DNA of 64,000 nt from a virus: the IMG/VR virus record IMGVR_UViG_3300043786_001845, positions 1 through 64,000 of that record; one strand, given 5' to 3'. Shown piece by piece: positions 41,336-50,024 of this stretch (within the stretch, counting starts at the first letter, position 1; each line of letters opens with the position of its first letter). Made by a program: the position numbers and the translations under genes. Under the pieces are notes generated by a model. That model was given only the letters and a program-made list of their open reading frames with translations. It did not search any database and was not told the origin of the DNA.

Positions 41336-42829
41336 TCAGCGAACGCCGACCGAATGTGCGGCGAACCGCAGTACCTCCTGGGCCACAGTCTCGATACGAT
41401 GCTCGACGATGCGGTGGTCGGGCTCGCACCCGCGTTCAGGTAGGCTCTCGAACACGCCGCTGTGAACGGCTCCGATCATCTCGATGATCACGCCGCTGTC
41501 GATGATGGACTGGCTGGTCTGCCCATACAGGCTACCGAGCAATTCCTTGTATTGGGCACTGTCCATGAACTCCCGGATGAACTTCTTCCGACTCAGCAGG
41601 CGCCGACCGTCGGCGGCCTCGACTACGCGCGCCCCGGCGTAGTCGTAGAGCGCCGGGAAGTCATTCACTGCCAGCCAGTGTCGCACAGTGAGGAGCATCC
41701 GGACGTAGTCATTGATCGTTCGCGTCTTGATCATGTCGATGCGGCCGACCTTGGGGGCGAAGAACTTCGCCACAAGGCCTCGCTGCCACGAGCTTATACC
41801 GCTCTCACGGAGAACCGTGGACCAGTGCAGGACGTCCTCAGCGTCTGGTTGCCAGTGCAGCTCCCGGTACGTCCCGTGGAGGGCTGAAACGAACACCACA
41901 TCTCCAAGGACGGCGAGACCCTCGTCCTTGCGCACGAGCTCGGTCTCCAGGTGCTCCATCGCACCGACGCCCTCTCCGTCCATCACGTCAGGTCTCACCG
42001 GCTTGTAGTGCATCCCGAACTTGGCCGTGAACTGGAACTTGATCTGGTTCTTCAAGAATGCCTGGAAGAACTTGATGATGTTCGTCCCCTGCTCCAGCTT
42101 CGGAATGCCCTCCGCGATGAATTTGCGGAAGAGACGGTCGATGAAGATCTGCGGGTCCACGGCGATGTTGCGCAGGTAGTTCCACATCACCTTGTCGGAG
42201 TACCGGGTCTGAAGGACTCGCGACTCCACCAATTTCTTGATCTTGGCGAAGATGTCCACGCTACCGTCAGCCGGCTCGAAGCGAGCCAGCAGGGCACCGA
42301 AGCAGCTGACGATGACGCCGACGGAGTCGCGCGCTTGAATGTCGCGCTCGTCCATGAATGCCGTGATGACCGGCACTATCGCCACGCAGGCGTACGACCA
42401 GCGCAGTATGATGAGGGCGTGCTCGTTCGTGAATTGCAATTCCTCATTGTTGCGCCCGTCGTGCTCCGTGTCGATGTCAATTCCCTCGTCCTCGTACACG
42501 GCGTCGACGATGCCCGCGATGCGGGCCACCGTCGCGTGGTCGAAGAGGTCGCACATCCTCTCCGGCAGCTGATCGTCGGAGATGAAATCGGGGTCGTCGG
42601 GCGGCATCGCCATGTCAAAACGAAGGGCGAGGAGCCCCCATGTGAAGTCCTCGTCCTCCGTCAGCCTCTCCAGCGCGTCCTTGCTCCGCTCCGCCAGGCC
42701 AAGGAAGTTACGCTTCCTCGCCATCGGGAAATGGCAGTGGTCTTCGATGTTTCTCCGGAAGTGCCCCGCGAAGTCGATGTGGATACCACCTTCGACTAGT
42801 GTCACTACCGGCCTGCTCGTTCCATCCAT
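41336..42829 (-). CDS. Large hypothetical protein
   Basis: 497 residues with SD GAAGGA before ATG 42829. Mainly helical; segments such as EDFTWGLLALRFDMAMPPDD, IILRWSYACVAIVPVITAFM and KFFQAFLKNQIKFQFTAKFG are not diagnostic. One hydrophobic stretch around residue 150 could be buried or membrane-associated. No enzyme motif found; virion or head morphogenesis role is possible given the chaperonin and hub genes upstream. Confidence 0.5.
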   Translation of the reverse strand: MDGTSRPVVTLVEGGIHIDFAGHFRRNIEDHCHFPMARKRNFLGLAERSKDALERLTEDEDFTWGLLALRFDMAMPPDDPDFISDDQLPERMCDLFDHATVARIAGIVDAVYEDEGIDIDTEHDGRNNEELQFTNEHALIILRWSYACVAIVPVITAFMDERDIQARDSVGVIVSCFGALLARFEPADGSVDIFAKIKKLVESRVLQTRYSDKVMWNYLRNIAVDPQIFIDRLFRKFIAEGIPKLEQGTNIIKFFQAFLKNQIKFQFTAKFGMHYKPVRPDVMDGEGVGAMEHLETELVRKDEGLAVLGDVVFVSALHGTYRELHWQPDAEDVLHWSTVLRESGISSWQRGLVAKFFAPKVGRIDMIKTRTINDYVRMLLTVRHWLAVNDFPALYDYAGARVVEAADGRRLLSRKKFIREFMDSAQYKELLGSLYGQTSQSIIDSGVIIEMIGAVHSGVFESLPERGCEPDHRIVEHRIETVAQEVLRFAAHSVGVR

Positions 42830-42897
42830 TTGTTTTCCTTCAATGGTCTTCTGGTTGATGGGATATCGAAGAAATTATATCCGCGCGAAGCCGGTCT

Positions 42898-43695
42898 TCA
42901 GATTTTCTTCCTGGGGCGCCCAGACCCGACGCTGCGCACGCGCTTGGCGGCGAGAGCCTGACGGCCGACCTTCGCGGCCTTCCCGGTCTTGGCCGTGCCC
43001 TGCTTGACGGCGGACTCGAGGGCTCGGTCGGCAGCCGCCTTCCGAACTGCCGCCGCCTTGGCAGAGCGCGCGGCCGCGACTGCCTTTTCTCTCTCGCGCT
43101 CGTACTCGAACATCTTCGCCTCCGCGGACAGGGACGAGTCGCGCGGATCGGGCGGCTGCGACTTCCGGACTGCCTCGAGGTCTGCAAGCGTGACTAGCCC
43201 GCCTGGCCCGTTCAGATACATGATGGCCTTGTGAGTCACCTTGTCAAATCCGTATTGCAGATCCTTGTTGACGCTCGACGGCGGCTCGACGGCGGCTCGA
43301 CCAAGCGCCCCCTTCCAGCCTCGGGCGAGAAGGTCGGTCTTGGTTGCGACGTACCCGAGCGTGAAGACCCAGCTCGGAGAGTTGCAGTACAATCGGACGG
43401 CCGCCGACATGACCGATCGAACGCCGTCGCCGAATGACAGTACCAGCACTACGTCGTATTCGATGTCGTACTTCTCCGACGGAACCTTGACCCACACCGT
43501 GTACGCGCCGTCGCCGGCCTCCGAGACGGAGAGCTTGTACCGGGGCCGGACAGCCGCGTCCGCGATCGATTCTCTGTACTTCCTGTCGAGCGCGTCGCGC
43601 AGCATGTACCGCGCGCCGACGTTACGCGTGCCCTTTCCGGGCGGGTTGGTCACGAGATCGCGGAGCGTGACCGGGGCCGGTGTTATCTGGGACAT
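42898..43695 (-). CDS. Hypothetical protein with basic coiled C-terminus
   Basis: 265 residues. The first 150 are beta-rich (YKLSVSEAGDGAYTVWVKVP, YDIEYDVVLVLSFGDGVRS); the last 90 are Lys/Arg/Ala-rich and helical (REREKAVAAARSAKAAAVRK, ending GSGRPRKKI), which could bind nucleic acid. Lies five bases after the chaperonin stop, same strand. Confidence 0.5.
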   Translation of the reverse strand: MSQITPAPVTLRDLVTNPPGKGTRNVGARYMLRDALDRKYRESIADAAVRPRYKLSVSEAGDGAYTVWVKVPSEKYDIEYDVVLVLSFGDGVRSVMSAAVRLYCNSPSWVFTLGYVATKTDLLARGWKGALGRAAVEPPSSVNKDLQYGFDKVTHKAIMYLNGPGGLVTLADLEAVRKSQPPDPRDSSLSAEAKMFEYEREREKAVAAARSAKAAAVRKAAADRALESAVKQGTAKTGKAAKVGRQALAAKRVRSVGSGRPRKKI

Positions 43696-43699
43696 CGGG

Positions 43700-45502
43700 T
43701 TAGTCCAGGCCGCCGCCGGCGACGGGTCTGGTCAGCACGATCTGGTTGCTGGAGATGAACAGGGACACGATGCTGGCTGCACCGCGGAGCACTTCCACGT
43801 CAGTGTCCACCGGGTTGATGACCTGCGTCCCCTTGACTGGCGAGTACGTCCGAGTGAGGGCGTTGTAGGCCACGCCGTCCCGGACGCACTGCGCGATTAC
43901 AGCCTGCGGATTATCGATGCCGGCATTGACCAAAACACGAGATGCGGCTTCGATATAGGCATTGTAGAACGCCTGCAGCGTCGCGAGAGCGAGGGTCTCG
44001 CACTCTGCCTCCGGGAGATTCGTGCGCAGCGAAATGCGATGGCCGACGTCGTCCGCGACGGCGTCGTCCGTGTAGAGAATGCGGACGGCAGTCATCCCCA
44101 TCCCCTCGACGGTGCCGGACGAAATAGCAGCGCGAACGGCCAGGACGGCATCATCGATGAGAAATGCCAGGGCGCGTCGCTCCTGCTCGGTTGGGCCGCC
44201 CACAGCGACGGTCACCTGGGAGCCCTGGAGGGCGCGGATTCTCGATCGCAGTTCATGGATCTCCTCCGACAGTGCCTCGGCATTGTTGGACTCGTCCAGC
44301 CTGATGAGCTGCGCACCAAGTTCGGTCGCCCGCGCGTCCGCCCCGGCAGTCGTCTCGCTGCCGAACGAGAACACGGTCTCGGAGCGCGTCGACTTGGCCG
44401 CGCGCGCAAAGCCGCAACATGACAGCACGTTGTACTCTTCGGTCGGGCAGTTGTCCCGCGTGATCACGGAGGCGCCGAGGACCGCGGCGAGATCGCCGAG
44501 ACGGGCACGCGCCCCCCTCGTGCTCCCGGAATGGTCCACGAGGAGAATCTTGGCGGATGGTGTCTCCGAGCGGAATTTTGAGATGGCCGCCACGACGTCG
44601 TCCGTGAACTGGTGAGACACGGCCACAAAGGCCCGCCCGTCCGTCAGGCAGCGGTTCATCGCCATCGCCACGACCCTGTTGAACATGGGCTGGTCCACGA
44701 TGAGATCCAGCACGAGCACGACGGCATCGGTGAGGCGACAAACCGTCGGAGTGACGCCGTCGGGCCCGACCTCGTTGGCGAAGCAGTCGTGGACCATCCC
44801 GCGCAGCACGCGGAACCCGGCCTCCGGTACGATCTGGATGCCCCTTTCCGATTGAGAGGTTGTCACGTTCACGCCGACGTCGGATCCGTACTCGCTGTAC
44901 AGCGCCGCTATCAGCTTCCCAACTTCGGGATCATTGTTGGCGGAGATGGTGGCAACTGCACCAACTGTCTCGTCGGTGGTGCTGAGAGCCGCCTTGCCGA
45001 TACGCTCAGCGAGGCTGTCGGCGACGGCGCCGATGGCGGCCTGGATGGAGCCCGGGGCGAAGCGCTGTGAGACTCTGCTTTCGAGGAGGGAGGAGTAGAG
45101 CGCGTCTGCCATCACGACCGCGCTGGTGGAGCCATCCCCTACCTTCCGGACCATGGCGCGGCTGACGGACCGCACGTGATCCAGAACCATCGTGGCGGTC
45201 TCCTGGACGTACGTCAGTCGTTGAAGGACGGTGTAGCCGTCCTTGGTGGCGAAGTGGTCGCCTCCCTCGTCACGCACCAGGACGTTGGCGCCGCCTGGGC
45301 CGAGAGTCCGGCCGACGGTGTCGGCCACGGCGGAGAGGGCGGATGAGACGGCCTCAATGTGATCCTGCCCGGAAAGCACATTGCCGCGCGGAGGCACAGC
45401 TCGGCTCGTCTTTGTCTCGCCCACCAGAGGGCGGGCGGCGAGAGCCAGCGCCTCCTCCAGGTGGCTGCCGGCGGCCGGCCGAATGTGTGCGCTGTCCTTC
45501 AT
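43700..45502 (-). CDS. groEL-like: GroEL-like chaperonin (Hsp60)
   Basis: 600 residues from ATG 45502 (GGAG upstream). ATP-site motifs: VADTVGRTLGPGGANVLVRD, the GDGSTSAVVMADAL phosphate loop, ISANNDPEVG, and near the end DNPQAVIAQCVRDGVAYNAL with VINPVDTDVEVLRGA. The flexible GGM tail of bacterial GroEL is absent and no GroES is visible. Phage chaperonins of this type (e.g. in phages EL and OBP) fold viral proteins without a co-chaperonin. The apical and intermediate domains are divergent from host GroEL, arguing against recent host capture. Confidence 0.88.
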   Translation of the reverse strand: MKDSAHIRPAAGSHLEEALALAARPLVGETKTSRAVPPRGNVLSGQDHIEAVSSALSAVADTVGRTLGPGGANVLVRDEGGDHFATKDGYTVLQRLTYVQETATMVLDHVRSVSRAMVRKVGDGSTSAVVMADALYSSLLESRVSQRFAPGSIQAAIGAVADSLAERIGKAALSTTDETVGAVATISANNDPEVGKLIAALYSEYGSDVGVNVTTSQSERGIQIVPEAGFRVLRGMVHDCFANEVGPDGVTPTVCRLTDAVVLVLDLIVDQPMFNRVVAMAMNRCLTDGRAFVAVSHQFTDDVVAAISKFRSETPSAKILLVDHSGSTRGARARLGDLAAVLGASVITRDNCPTEEYNVLSCCGFARAAKSTRSETVFSFGSETTAGADARATELGAQLIRLDESNNAEALSEEIHELRSRIRALQGSQVTVAVGGPTEQERRALAFLIDDAVLAVRAAISSGTVEGMGMTAVRILYTDDAVADDVGHRISLRTNLPEAECETLALATLQAFYNAYIEAASRVLVNAGIDNPQAVIAQCVRDGVAYNALTRTYSPVKGTQVINPVDTDVEVLRGAASIVSLFISSNQIVLTRPVAGGGLD

Positions 45503-45519
45503 ATGTATCTCCATCGTGG

Positions 45520-45545
45520 AAAGAACTATCGATTGATAGTTCTTT
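45520..45545. promoter_or_regulatory. Perfect hairpin in the chaperonin leader
   Basis: AAAGAACTATC-GATT-GATAGTTCTTT, 11 bp, 18 bases upstream of the chaperonin ATG. It is not the CIRCE heat-shock operator sequence. It may regulate chaperonin translation or end transcripts from upstream. Confidence 0.6.
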
Positions 45546-45555
45546 CTGATTTAAG

Positions 45556-45590
45556 AATGAAAAGGAGAATCGCCAAGTGGCGATCCTCCT
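45556..45590 (-). terminator. Rho-independent terminator
   Basis: On the minus strand GGAGGATCGCCA-CTT-GGCGATTCTCC is followed by TTTTCATTC. It ends the baseplate-like operon (45612-47842) just before the chaperonin leader. Confidence 0.75.
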
Positions 45591-45611
45591 TTCTTAATAG
45601 GCAGTTGAAAG

Positions 45612-45941
45612 CTAGACTGCAATGGCGACATCCAAAATTCTCCCTGTGGAGAGAACTTTCACCTTGGCCGCACGGAACTCGCAGACGCCGTCCGGGACGC
45701 CGTCCGGGATGACTTCCATGACTTCCACAATCAGCCCGAGGTCGACGAAACCGCAGATCACTTCGATCTCGCCCTCCAAGCGGATTAATGGTTCGAGGAC
45801 CTCCTCGAACAGCCGGCGGGCATTGCGCCGGAAACGGCCGGCGCGCATGAAGTTCGCGTCGCCGTGCAACTGCTGGAGATTGTCATCAGGAAAGGTCGTC
45901 AGCTCCCGGAGGACTGCGTCCCAAGTCGTATCGAGTTTCAT
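45612..45941 (-). CDS. Hypothetical protein
   Basis: 109 residues. N-terminus helical (WDAVLRELTTFPDDNLQQLH, RRNARRLFEEVLEPLIRLEG) and C-terminus beta-rich (EIEVICGFVDLGLIVEVMEV). Not recognised. Immediately after the small -1-frame ORF and likely co-translated in the baseplate operon. Confidence 0.55.
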   Translation of the reverse strand: MKLDTTWDAVLRELTTFPDDNLQQLHGDANFMRAGRFRRNARRLFEEVLEPLIRLEGEIEVICGFVDLGLIVEVMEVIPDGVPDGVCEFRAAKVKVLSTGRILDVAIAV

Positions 45942-45955
45942 GGTGGGTCTTAGTC

Positions 45956-46135
45956 CTAGTAAATCTGGCCTTTCTTATTGAGCTTTTCCATCTCTCTGGC
46001 AGCTCTCTGCGCCTTGCTCTTGCTTTCCTCCAGTCGGATCTTGGCTCTGACGAGATCCATCACGAAGGGAAGCTCCATTTTCATCACCTGCTCCGGGCTA
46101 AGGGCTCCCTCGAGCACGTCGAGCACGCTGACCAC
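45956..46135 (-). CDS. Small ORF, possible -1 frameshift extension of the upstream baseplate gene
   Basis: 59 residues if GTG 46135 is used: VVSVLDVLEGALSPEQVMK, then a basic coiled segment RLEESKSKAQRAAREMEKLN. The frame stays open upstream through the stop of the 395-residue gene into its last 16 codons with no ATG, GTG or TTG, passing CTTTTTA. It may therefore be reached by a -1 ribosomal frameshift, giving an extended protein, or by the GTG start. Confidence 0.5.
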   Translation of the reverse strand: MVSVLDVLEGALSPEQVMKMELPFVMDLVRAKIRLEESKSKAQRAAREMEKLNKKGQIY

Positions 46136-46164
46136 GAAGTCAGCGTGCCGATGACGTGCCTGAG

Positions 46165-47352
46165 TTACTCCTTCTCCCGGAGCTTGATAAAAAGCAACGT
46201 CTCGAAGTCCAACACAAGATCCTCGTTCCGCTTACCGCACGCTGCACAGTTGTAGTCCGGGAGCTTGTAGGACACCTCGAGTTTCTTGGTGTCGGAGTCG
46301 ACGGCCTCCACCAGGCTATTCCCGTCGGCCCGCGACAGTCGTCCGATGAGGTTCGACCTGTCCTGCTGGGAAGTGACCGGGAAGAACTGGGAGGTGTTCG
46401 GAACCGGCACTAGCAGCCGCGTGACGTACATCGTCAGCGTGCGAATCGTCTCGGCCCCAGCCAATTCCTGCGGCAGAGCACCGGTGTTCTTGTCCTGGGA
46501 CGTGACGAACCACTGGACTCCGTCGAGATAGTCCTGGATGGACGGGTTGCGAATCTCGGCGACGATGCCGGAGTTCGGCAATTTGTACTGAACAGTGCGC
46601 CCGACGAGCGACCCGGCGATGGCGCCGCGGAAGTCGGTGCGGGGGTCCAGCAGGGTGCGGATCTGGGAGTAGACGTCGTCGCTCTCGGCCCGGACCAGGG
46701 TATTGACATCGGCCCGGATCTTGTTCTCGTGCCCGCAGTGGCGGCAGCGAACGTCAAAGTCGTTGTCGCCGGGGTAGGTGGCGGCATAGAGTCCGTACAT
46801 CAGCGTATCGTAGTCGCCCTGGGCAGTCTGCTTCAGCCAGTCCGCGAACTTCATCTGGCCGCAGCTGAACTCGCGGATCATACCGAAGAGCGTTCTCAGA
46901 AGCTTCATGCGGGCCGCGTGGGCGTCGACGGATGAGGACTGCAACCGCGCGATATCCTCGAATGCCAGCGCCCCGATCTCGGCGGTGTACCCGGACTGGA
47001 GAGCTGCGATCTTGAATACCGCGCCGGAATTGGCGCCCACAGCTTTTGTCAGCGCCTCGTGCAGATAGAGCGAGGAAGGGGCGCTGACGATGTCGCTGGC
47101 CACCACATTCACGGGAGTCAGTTTCGCACCGGAGGGCGCGCTGACTGCCTTGGGCATTTCAATTACAGTCTGGGAGGCAGGCTCTTCGAGTACATTCTCG
47201 GCACTGAATGCGGCTTCCGAGCTGGTCTCTTCGGCGGCGCCGAGAGCGGCGTCGATCTCATCTTCGTCGACCTGGGTGGCAGGTGAAGATGCCGCAGCGT
47301 TCTCGCGCGCTTGCTGCATGGCACGTTGGAGATTGGAGGGATTTGGTTTCAT
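46165..47352 (-). CDS. Baseplate protein resembling T4 gp26 family
   Basis: 395 residues from ATG 47352. After an acidic, alanine-rich N-terminus (residues 1-75) the body resembles the T4-type baseplate hub/assembly family: FSCGQMKFADWLKQTAQGDY, MYGLYAATYPGDNDFDV, zinc-ribbon RCRHCGHENK, NPSIQDYLDGVQWF, and a second CxxC pair (CAACGKRNED) near the end, so one zinc ion may be held. Contractile-tail morphogenesis is the likely role. Downstream ORF in the -1 frame is unusual. Confidence 0.6.
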   Translation of the reverse strand: MKPNPSNLQRAMQQARENAAASSPATQVDEDEIDAALGAAEETSSEAAFSAENVLEEPASQTVIEMPKAVSAPSGAKLTPVNVVASDIVSAPSSLYLHEALTKAVGANSGAVFKIAALQSGYTAEIGALAFEDIARLQSSSVDAHAARMKLLRTLFGMIREFSCGQMKFADWLKQTAQGDYDTLMYGLYAATYPGDNDFDVRCRHCGHENKIRADVNTLVRAESDDVYSQIRTLLDPRTDFRGAIAGSLVGRTVQYKLPNSGIVAEIRNPSIQDYLDGVQWFVTSQDKNTGALPQELAGAETIRTLTMYVTRLLVPVPNTSQFFPVTSQQDRSNLIGRLSRADGNSLVEAVDSDTKKLEVSYKLPDYNCAACGKRNEDLVLDFETLLFIKLREKE

Positions 47353-47410
47353 CAATTTTCCATCGGAGACAGCGGGGATCCGCCAATATCTACGAGTTCG
47401 GACCCGCGCT

Positions 47411-47842
47411 TTAGAGCACCAAGGTCGAGACCACGGATCTCTTCGTGGTTCTCGAGGCAGTCAATGCGAAATCGAATGTCGAGCCGTCGCTCTCCCCGAG
47501 AGATATTCCGACGAGAAGCGTGTTGGTGCCGCCCCTCCCGGTCCTGTCTCGCTTCGCGTCGAGCTTCTCCACGATGAGCGCGGCGATACGAACTCCTGGA
47601 CAGTACGTAGATATGAGACGCGAGGCCTCGTCCTGGATTTCGCTGATGGTCTGGTCGTCTGCGAGCTCCATCAGATAGGTATTCTGGACGTTCAGTCCGA
47701 ACGAGCCGTCTCCAGCTCTGGCGCTCCCGAAGAGCACGTTCTGGATGCGTCGGGCGTCAGCTGCGCTACCGCTCAATGTCTCCACGCCGCCGCGGTCATT
47801 GTATGCCAACTTGAATTCGGTGAGTCCTGGCTTTTTCGGCAT
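47411..47842 (-). CDS. Baseplate-wedge gp25-like protein
   Basis: 143 residues. RIQNVLFGSARAGDGSFGLN, TISEIQDEASRLISTYCPGV and RIAALIVEKLDAKRDRTG have the layout of the GPW/gp25 baseplate wedge family (N-terminal helix, glycine turn, C-terminal strands). Similarity was judged by eye and is moderate. First gene of the minus-strand baseplate operon to the left of the AT-rich island. Confidence 0.5.
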   Translation of the reverse strand: MPKKPGLTEFKLAYNDRGGVETLSGSAADARRIQNVLFGSARAGDGSFGLNVQNTYLMELADDQTISEIQDEASRLISTYCPGVRIAALIVEKLDAKRDRTGRGGTNTLLVGISLGESDGSTFDFALTASRTTKRSVVSTLVL

Positions 47843-48182
47843 CTGGTTTCTCTTATCGGAGCTTCTCGCACATTATCCGAATGTTCGCGCCTGCGCGCGC
47901 TCACGCGCGGTACTGCGGTATAATCTCCTAAAAGGTCTTTATCTCTCTCATCTATCTGAGAAAATTAGGAGAAAAAAGGAGAAGTAGAAAACAGTAGAGT
48001 AAGGGGTTTTGAAGTATTATGTATATAAGTAATATACCTTATATAGATTTACTTTATAGAATATAAGAAAATAGAAATTCCGGATAGCGCGCGTGAGCGC
48101 GCGCTCACGCGCGCTGGCGAGAGAAAGAACGCAGTCAGAGCCTCAGGTGAGAAAGCTCCAATTCCAGATATAGGACGCGACG
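47843..48182. promoter_or_regulatory. AT-rich island bounded by GC-rich palindromic elements; origin or divergent promoter candidate
   Basis: No gene. The core 47911-48085 is very AT-rich, with a TATAAT at 47919-47924 on the plus strand and an inverted repeat TATATAAG/CTTATATA (48022-48029 and 48038-48045). GCGCGCGCTCACGCGCG (47893-47909) stands on the left and a 30-bp perfect palindrome of the same sequence family (48086-48115) on the right. Genes diverge from it in both directions. Such layout is typical of DNA-unwinding elements or paired promoters; function is inferred. Confidence 0.55.
48086..48115. repeat. 30-bp perfect GC-rich palindrome
   Basis: A run of alternating G and C with TGAG/CTCA placed symmetrically; the right half recurs at 47893-47909. 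It could extrude as a cruciform or bind a dimeric protein. Confidence 0.85.
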
Positions 48183-48944
48183 ATGAACAAGAGAAAATTC
48201 AGAGATCCGCTGTCGGGACGACGCTTCGCCAGCGAGAAATCCTGCATCGAGGCGCTGGAGCGAGACCACGGCCCCCAGCTGTCCGCATTCCGCGTGACTG
48301 CCAGGCAGCTCTGCTTCAATTCCAGAAATCGACTCGCACTCGGCACCAGGAATGGAAAGAGCGTCCTGAGTGGACGCCCGACGGAATGGAACGAGAAAGC
48401 CGGACGCTACGAGCGCTTCGCCGATGATGCTGAGCGCCAGCAATACAGAAAGATGTTCCTGGAGAGAATGAGATCGACCTACGGAAAAGACCATCTACTG
48501 GACGATCCAGACCGCCAGCGAATGATGCTTGCGAACCGGTCCATATCTGGGAAATACCGCTTCGCCGACGGCTCGGAGAAGACGTACACCGGCCAGGAGG
48601 AGCTCGCTCTTCTCCGATTCCTAAACGAGGCACTGGAGTGGCCGGGCGCCGACGTCCACTGCCCGGCCCCCCAGAACTTCCCCTACGAGGACGGTGACGG
48701 AGCCCGCCACTGGTACATCCCAGACGCTTACATCGAGACTCTCAATCTCGTGGTGGAGGTCAAGGGAGAAATGCACGACGGCTATCGCTCCAGAGACATC
48801 GCTGTGGAGAGGACGAAAGATGAGATACTCGGCACGAGCGGCTTCGCCTACGTGAAAGTGGAGAGCCAGGACTACGCCGATTTGCTGGACGCAATGGCCT
48901 CCGCCTCCGCGAAGCTGGAAACGAGCACGGACGGCGGAAGGTAG
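48183..48944 (+). CDS. PD-(D/E)XK-type nuclease-like protein
   Basis: 253 residues, first gene to the right of the AT-rich island. The nuclease motif is HWYIPDAYIETLNLVVEVKG (Asp, then Glu-Val-Lys), followed by a basic helix (RSRDIAVERTKDEIL) and FAYVKVESQDY. An N-terminal 60 residues with FRDPLSGRRFASEKSCIEAL may recognise DNA. It could be a homing or repair nuclease or a resolvase. Position beside the putative origin is notable but does not decide. Confidence 0.7.
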   Translation: MNKRKFRDPLSGRRFASEKSCIEALERDHGPQLSAFRVTARQLCFNSRNRLALGTRNGKSVLSGRPTEWNEKAGRYERFADDAERQQYRKMFLERMRSTYGKDHLLDDPDRQRMMLANRSISGKYRFADGSEKTYTGQEELALLRFLNEALEWPGADVHCPAPQNFPYEDGDGARHWYIPDAYIETLNLVVEVKGEMHDGYRSRDIAVERTKDEILGTSGFAYVKVESQDYADLLDAMASASAKLETSTDGGR

Positions 48945-49047
48945 GGACGCATCGTCGGATAAATTACAATACAGCCTTCACGGTCAAGGGTGGGACAATG
49001 CGATTACCAATCGCTTTCCAAGCCAATTTCAAATGAAGGAAGAATGC

Positions 49048-49461
49048 ATGATACACGATGCATTTCTCAGGATGCTTGCGATCGACCCACGCGATTACGA
49101 CGACTTCCTCTATCGTGTTCCAGCCGATGCCAAGGAGCGCGCCCTCCAGGATGCCATCCGCACCCTGGAGGATCTCGTAAATGTATTCGAATTGAACATT
49201 GAAAATGCTTTCGCAAGGCTGGACAGGAAAATAGCGGCGGTGACGGCGCTCCTGGCGGCCATCGAGAGCGACCAGGCCATCTTCTTCAGCCCGGCGGCCA
49301 TCGAGGAGCGGCAGCTCGAGAAGGAATTCAATATGTGGAAGGAGCGCAACAGGTCCAAGCTTGAGGGAAAGTACGGCAAGAGATGGGAGACGGTCGTGTC
49401 CGCCGCGGCCATTCGCGTCTACGGCTCCCAGTGGAAGAAAATCATTCTTGAAAAGGAATAA
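49048..49461 (+). CDS. Hypothetical protein
   Basis: 137 residues from ATG 49048 (GAAGGAAG upstream; an earlier in-frame ATG at 49033 is possible). Long helices (ALQDAIRTLEDLVNVFELNI, ARLDRKIAAVTALLAAIESD) suggest a coiled coil. Unrecognised. Five bases before dps, so co-transcribed. Confidence 0.55.
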   Translation: MIHDAFLRMLAIDPRDYDDFLYRVPADAKERALQDAIRTLEDLVNVFELNIENAFARLDRKIAAVTALLAAIESDQAIFFSPAAIEERQLEKEFNMWKERNRSKLEGKYGKRWETVVSAAAIRVYGSQWKKIILEKE

Positions 49462-49466
49462 GGTAA

Positions 49467-49970
49467 ATGATCATGGAAGATTTCATCATAATGGATCTCC
49501 GCGAGGACACGCACTACAGCGGCGGGACGACGGTCGCAGCCCGGCTGGTCCGCACCGTCGCCGATCTCTACGCCACGATGTACCTCTCCCACGCGGCCCA
49601 CTGGAACGTCATGGGCTCCGGCTTCCAGCACTATCACGCTCTCTTCAAAGAGTCCTACGAGCAAGTTTACGACGCGATAGACGATACGGCGGAGCAAGCT
49701 CGAATGATGGGGGCGTTCCTCCCCAGATCCATCCCGGACCTTCTTGCTACATCGGCCGTCCCGCTCCCGGCTTCAGAAGACAATGTTGAATCTCACGTCA
49801 CAGCCCTTATCGGGGCGCACTCTGCCCTCAAGCAGAAATGGGACGACCTGGCAACCAACTCCGGTGGGGACGCCGGACTGAACGACCTCGCCGGAAGAAT
49901 GTCTGGAATGCACTCGAAGATGATGTGGAAGCTACGCAGTTCCCTTGGTCCTGCCAGAACAGCACCATAA
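49467..49970 (+). CDS. dps: Dps-like ferritin-fold protein
   Basis: 167 residues with SD AAGGAATAAGG. The ferroxidase-site pattern is visible: SHAAHWNVMGSGFQHYHALF (two His on one helix, Trp), YEQVYDAIDDTAEQARMMG (Asp, Glu) and the usual third and fourth helices (VTALIGAHSALKQKWDDL). Dps proteins form 12-mers that oxidise iron and protect DNA. A phage copy could protect DNA in the cell or be packaged in the virion. Confidence 0.85.
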   Translation: MIMEDFIIMDLREDTHYSGGTTVAARLVRTVADLYATMYLSHAAHWNVMGSGFQHYHALFKESYEQVYDAIDDTAEQARMMGAFLPRSIPDLLATSAVPLPASEDNVESHVTALIGAHSALKQKWDDLATNSGGDAGLNDLAGRMSGMHSKMMWKLRSSLGPARTAP

Positions 49971-50024
49971 GAATGGCCGCCTCATTGGTCCTTTTCGCTT
50001 CCCGCAAATCTCCCAGCCCTGATT

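Noticed and set aside
45520-45545. CIRCE heat-shock operator upstream of the chaperonin
   Set aside because: The arms do not match the TTAGCACTC/GAGTGCTAA consensus and the spacer is four rather than nine bases.
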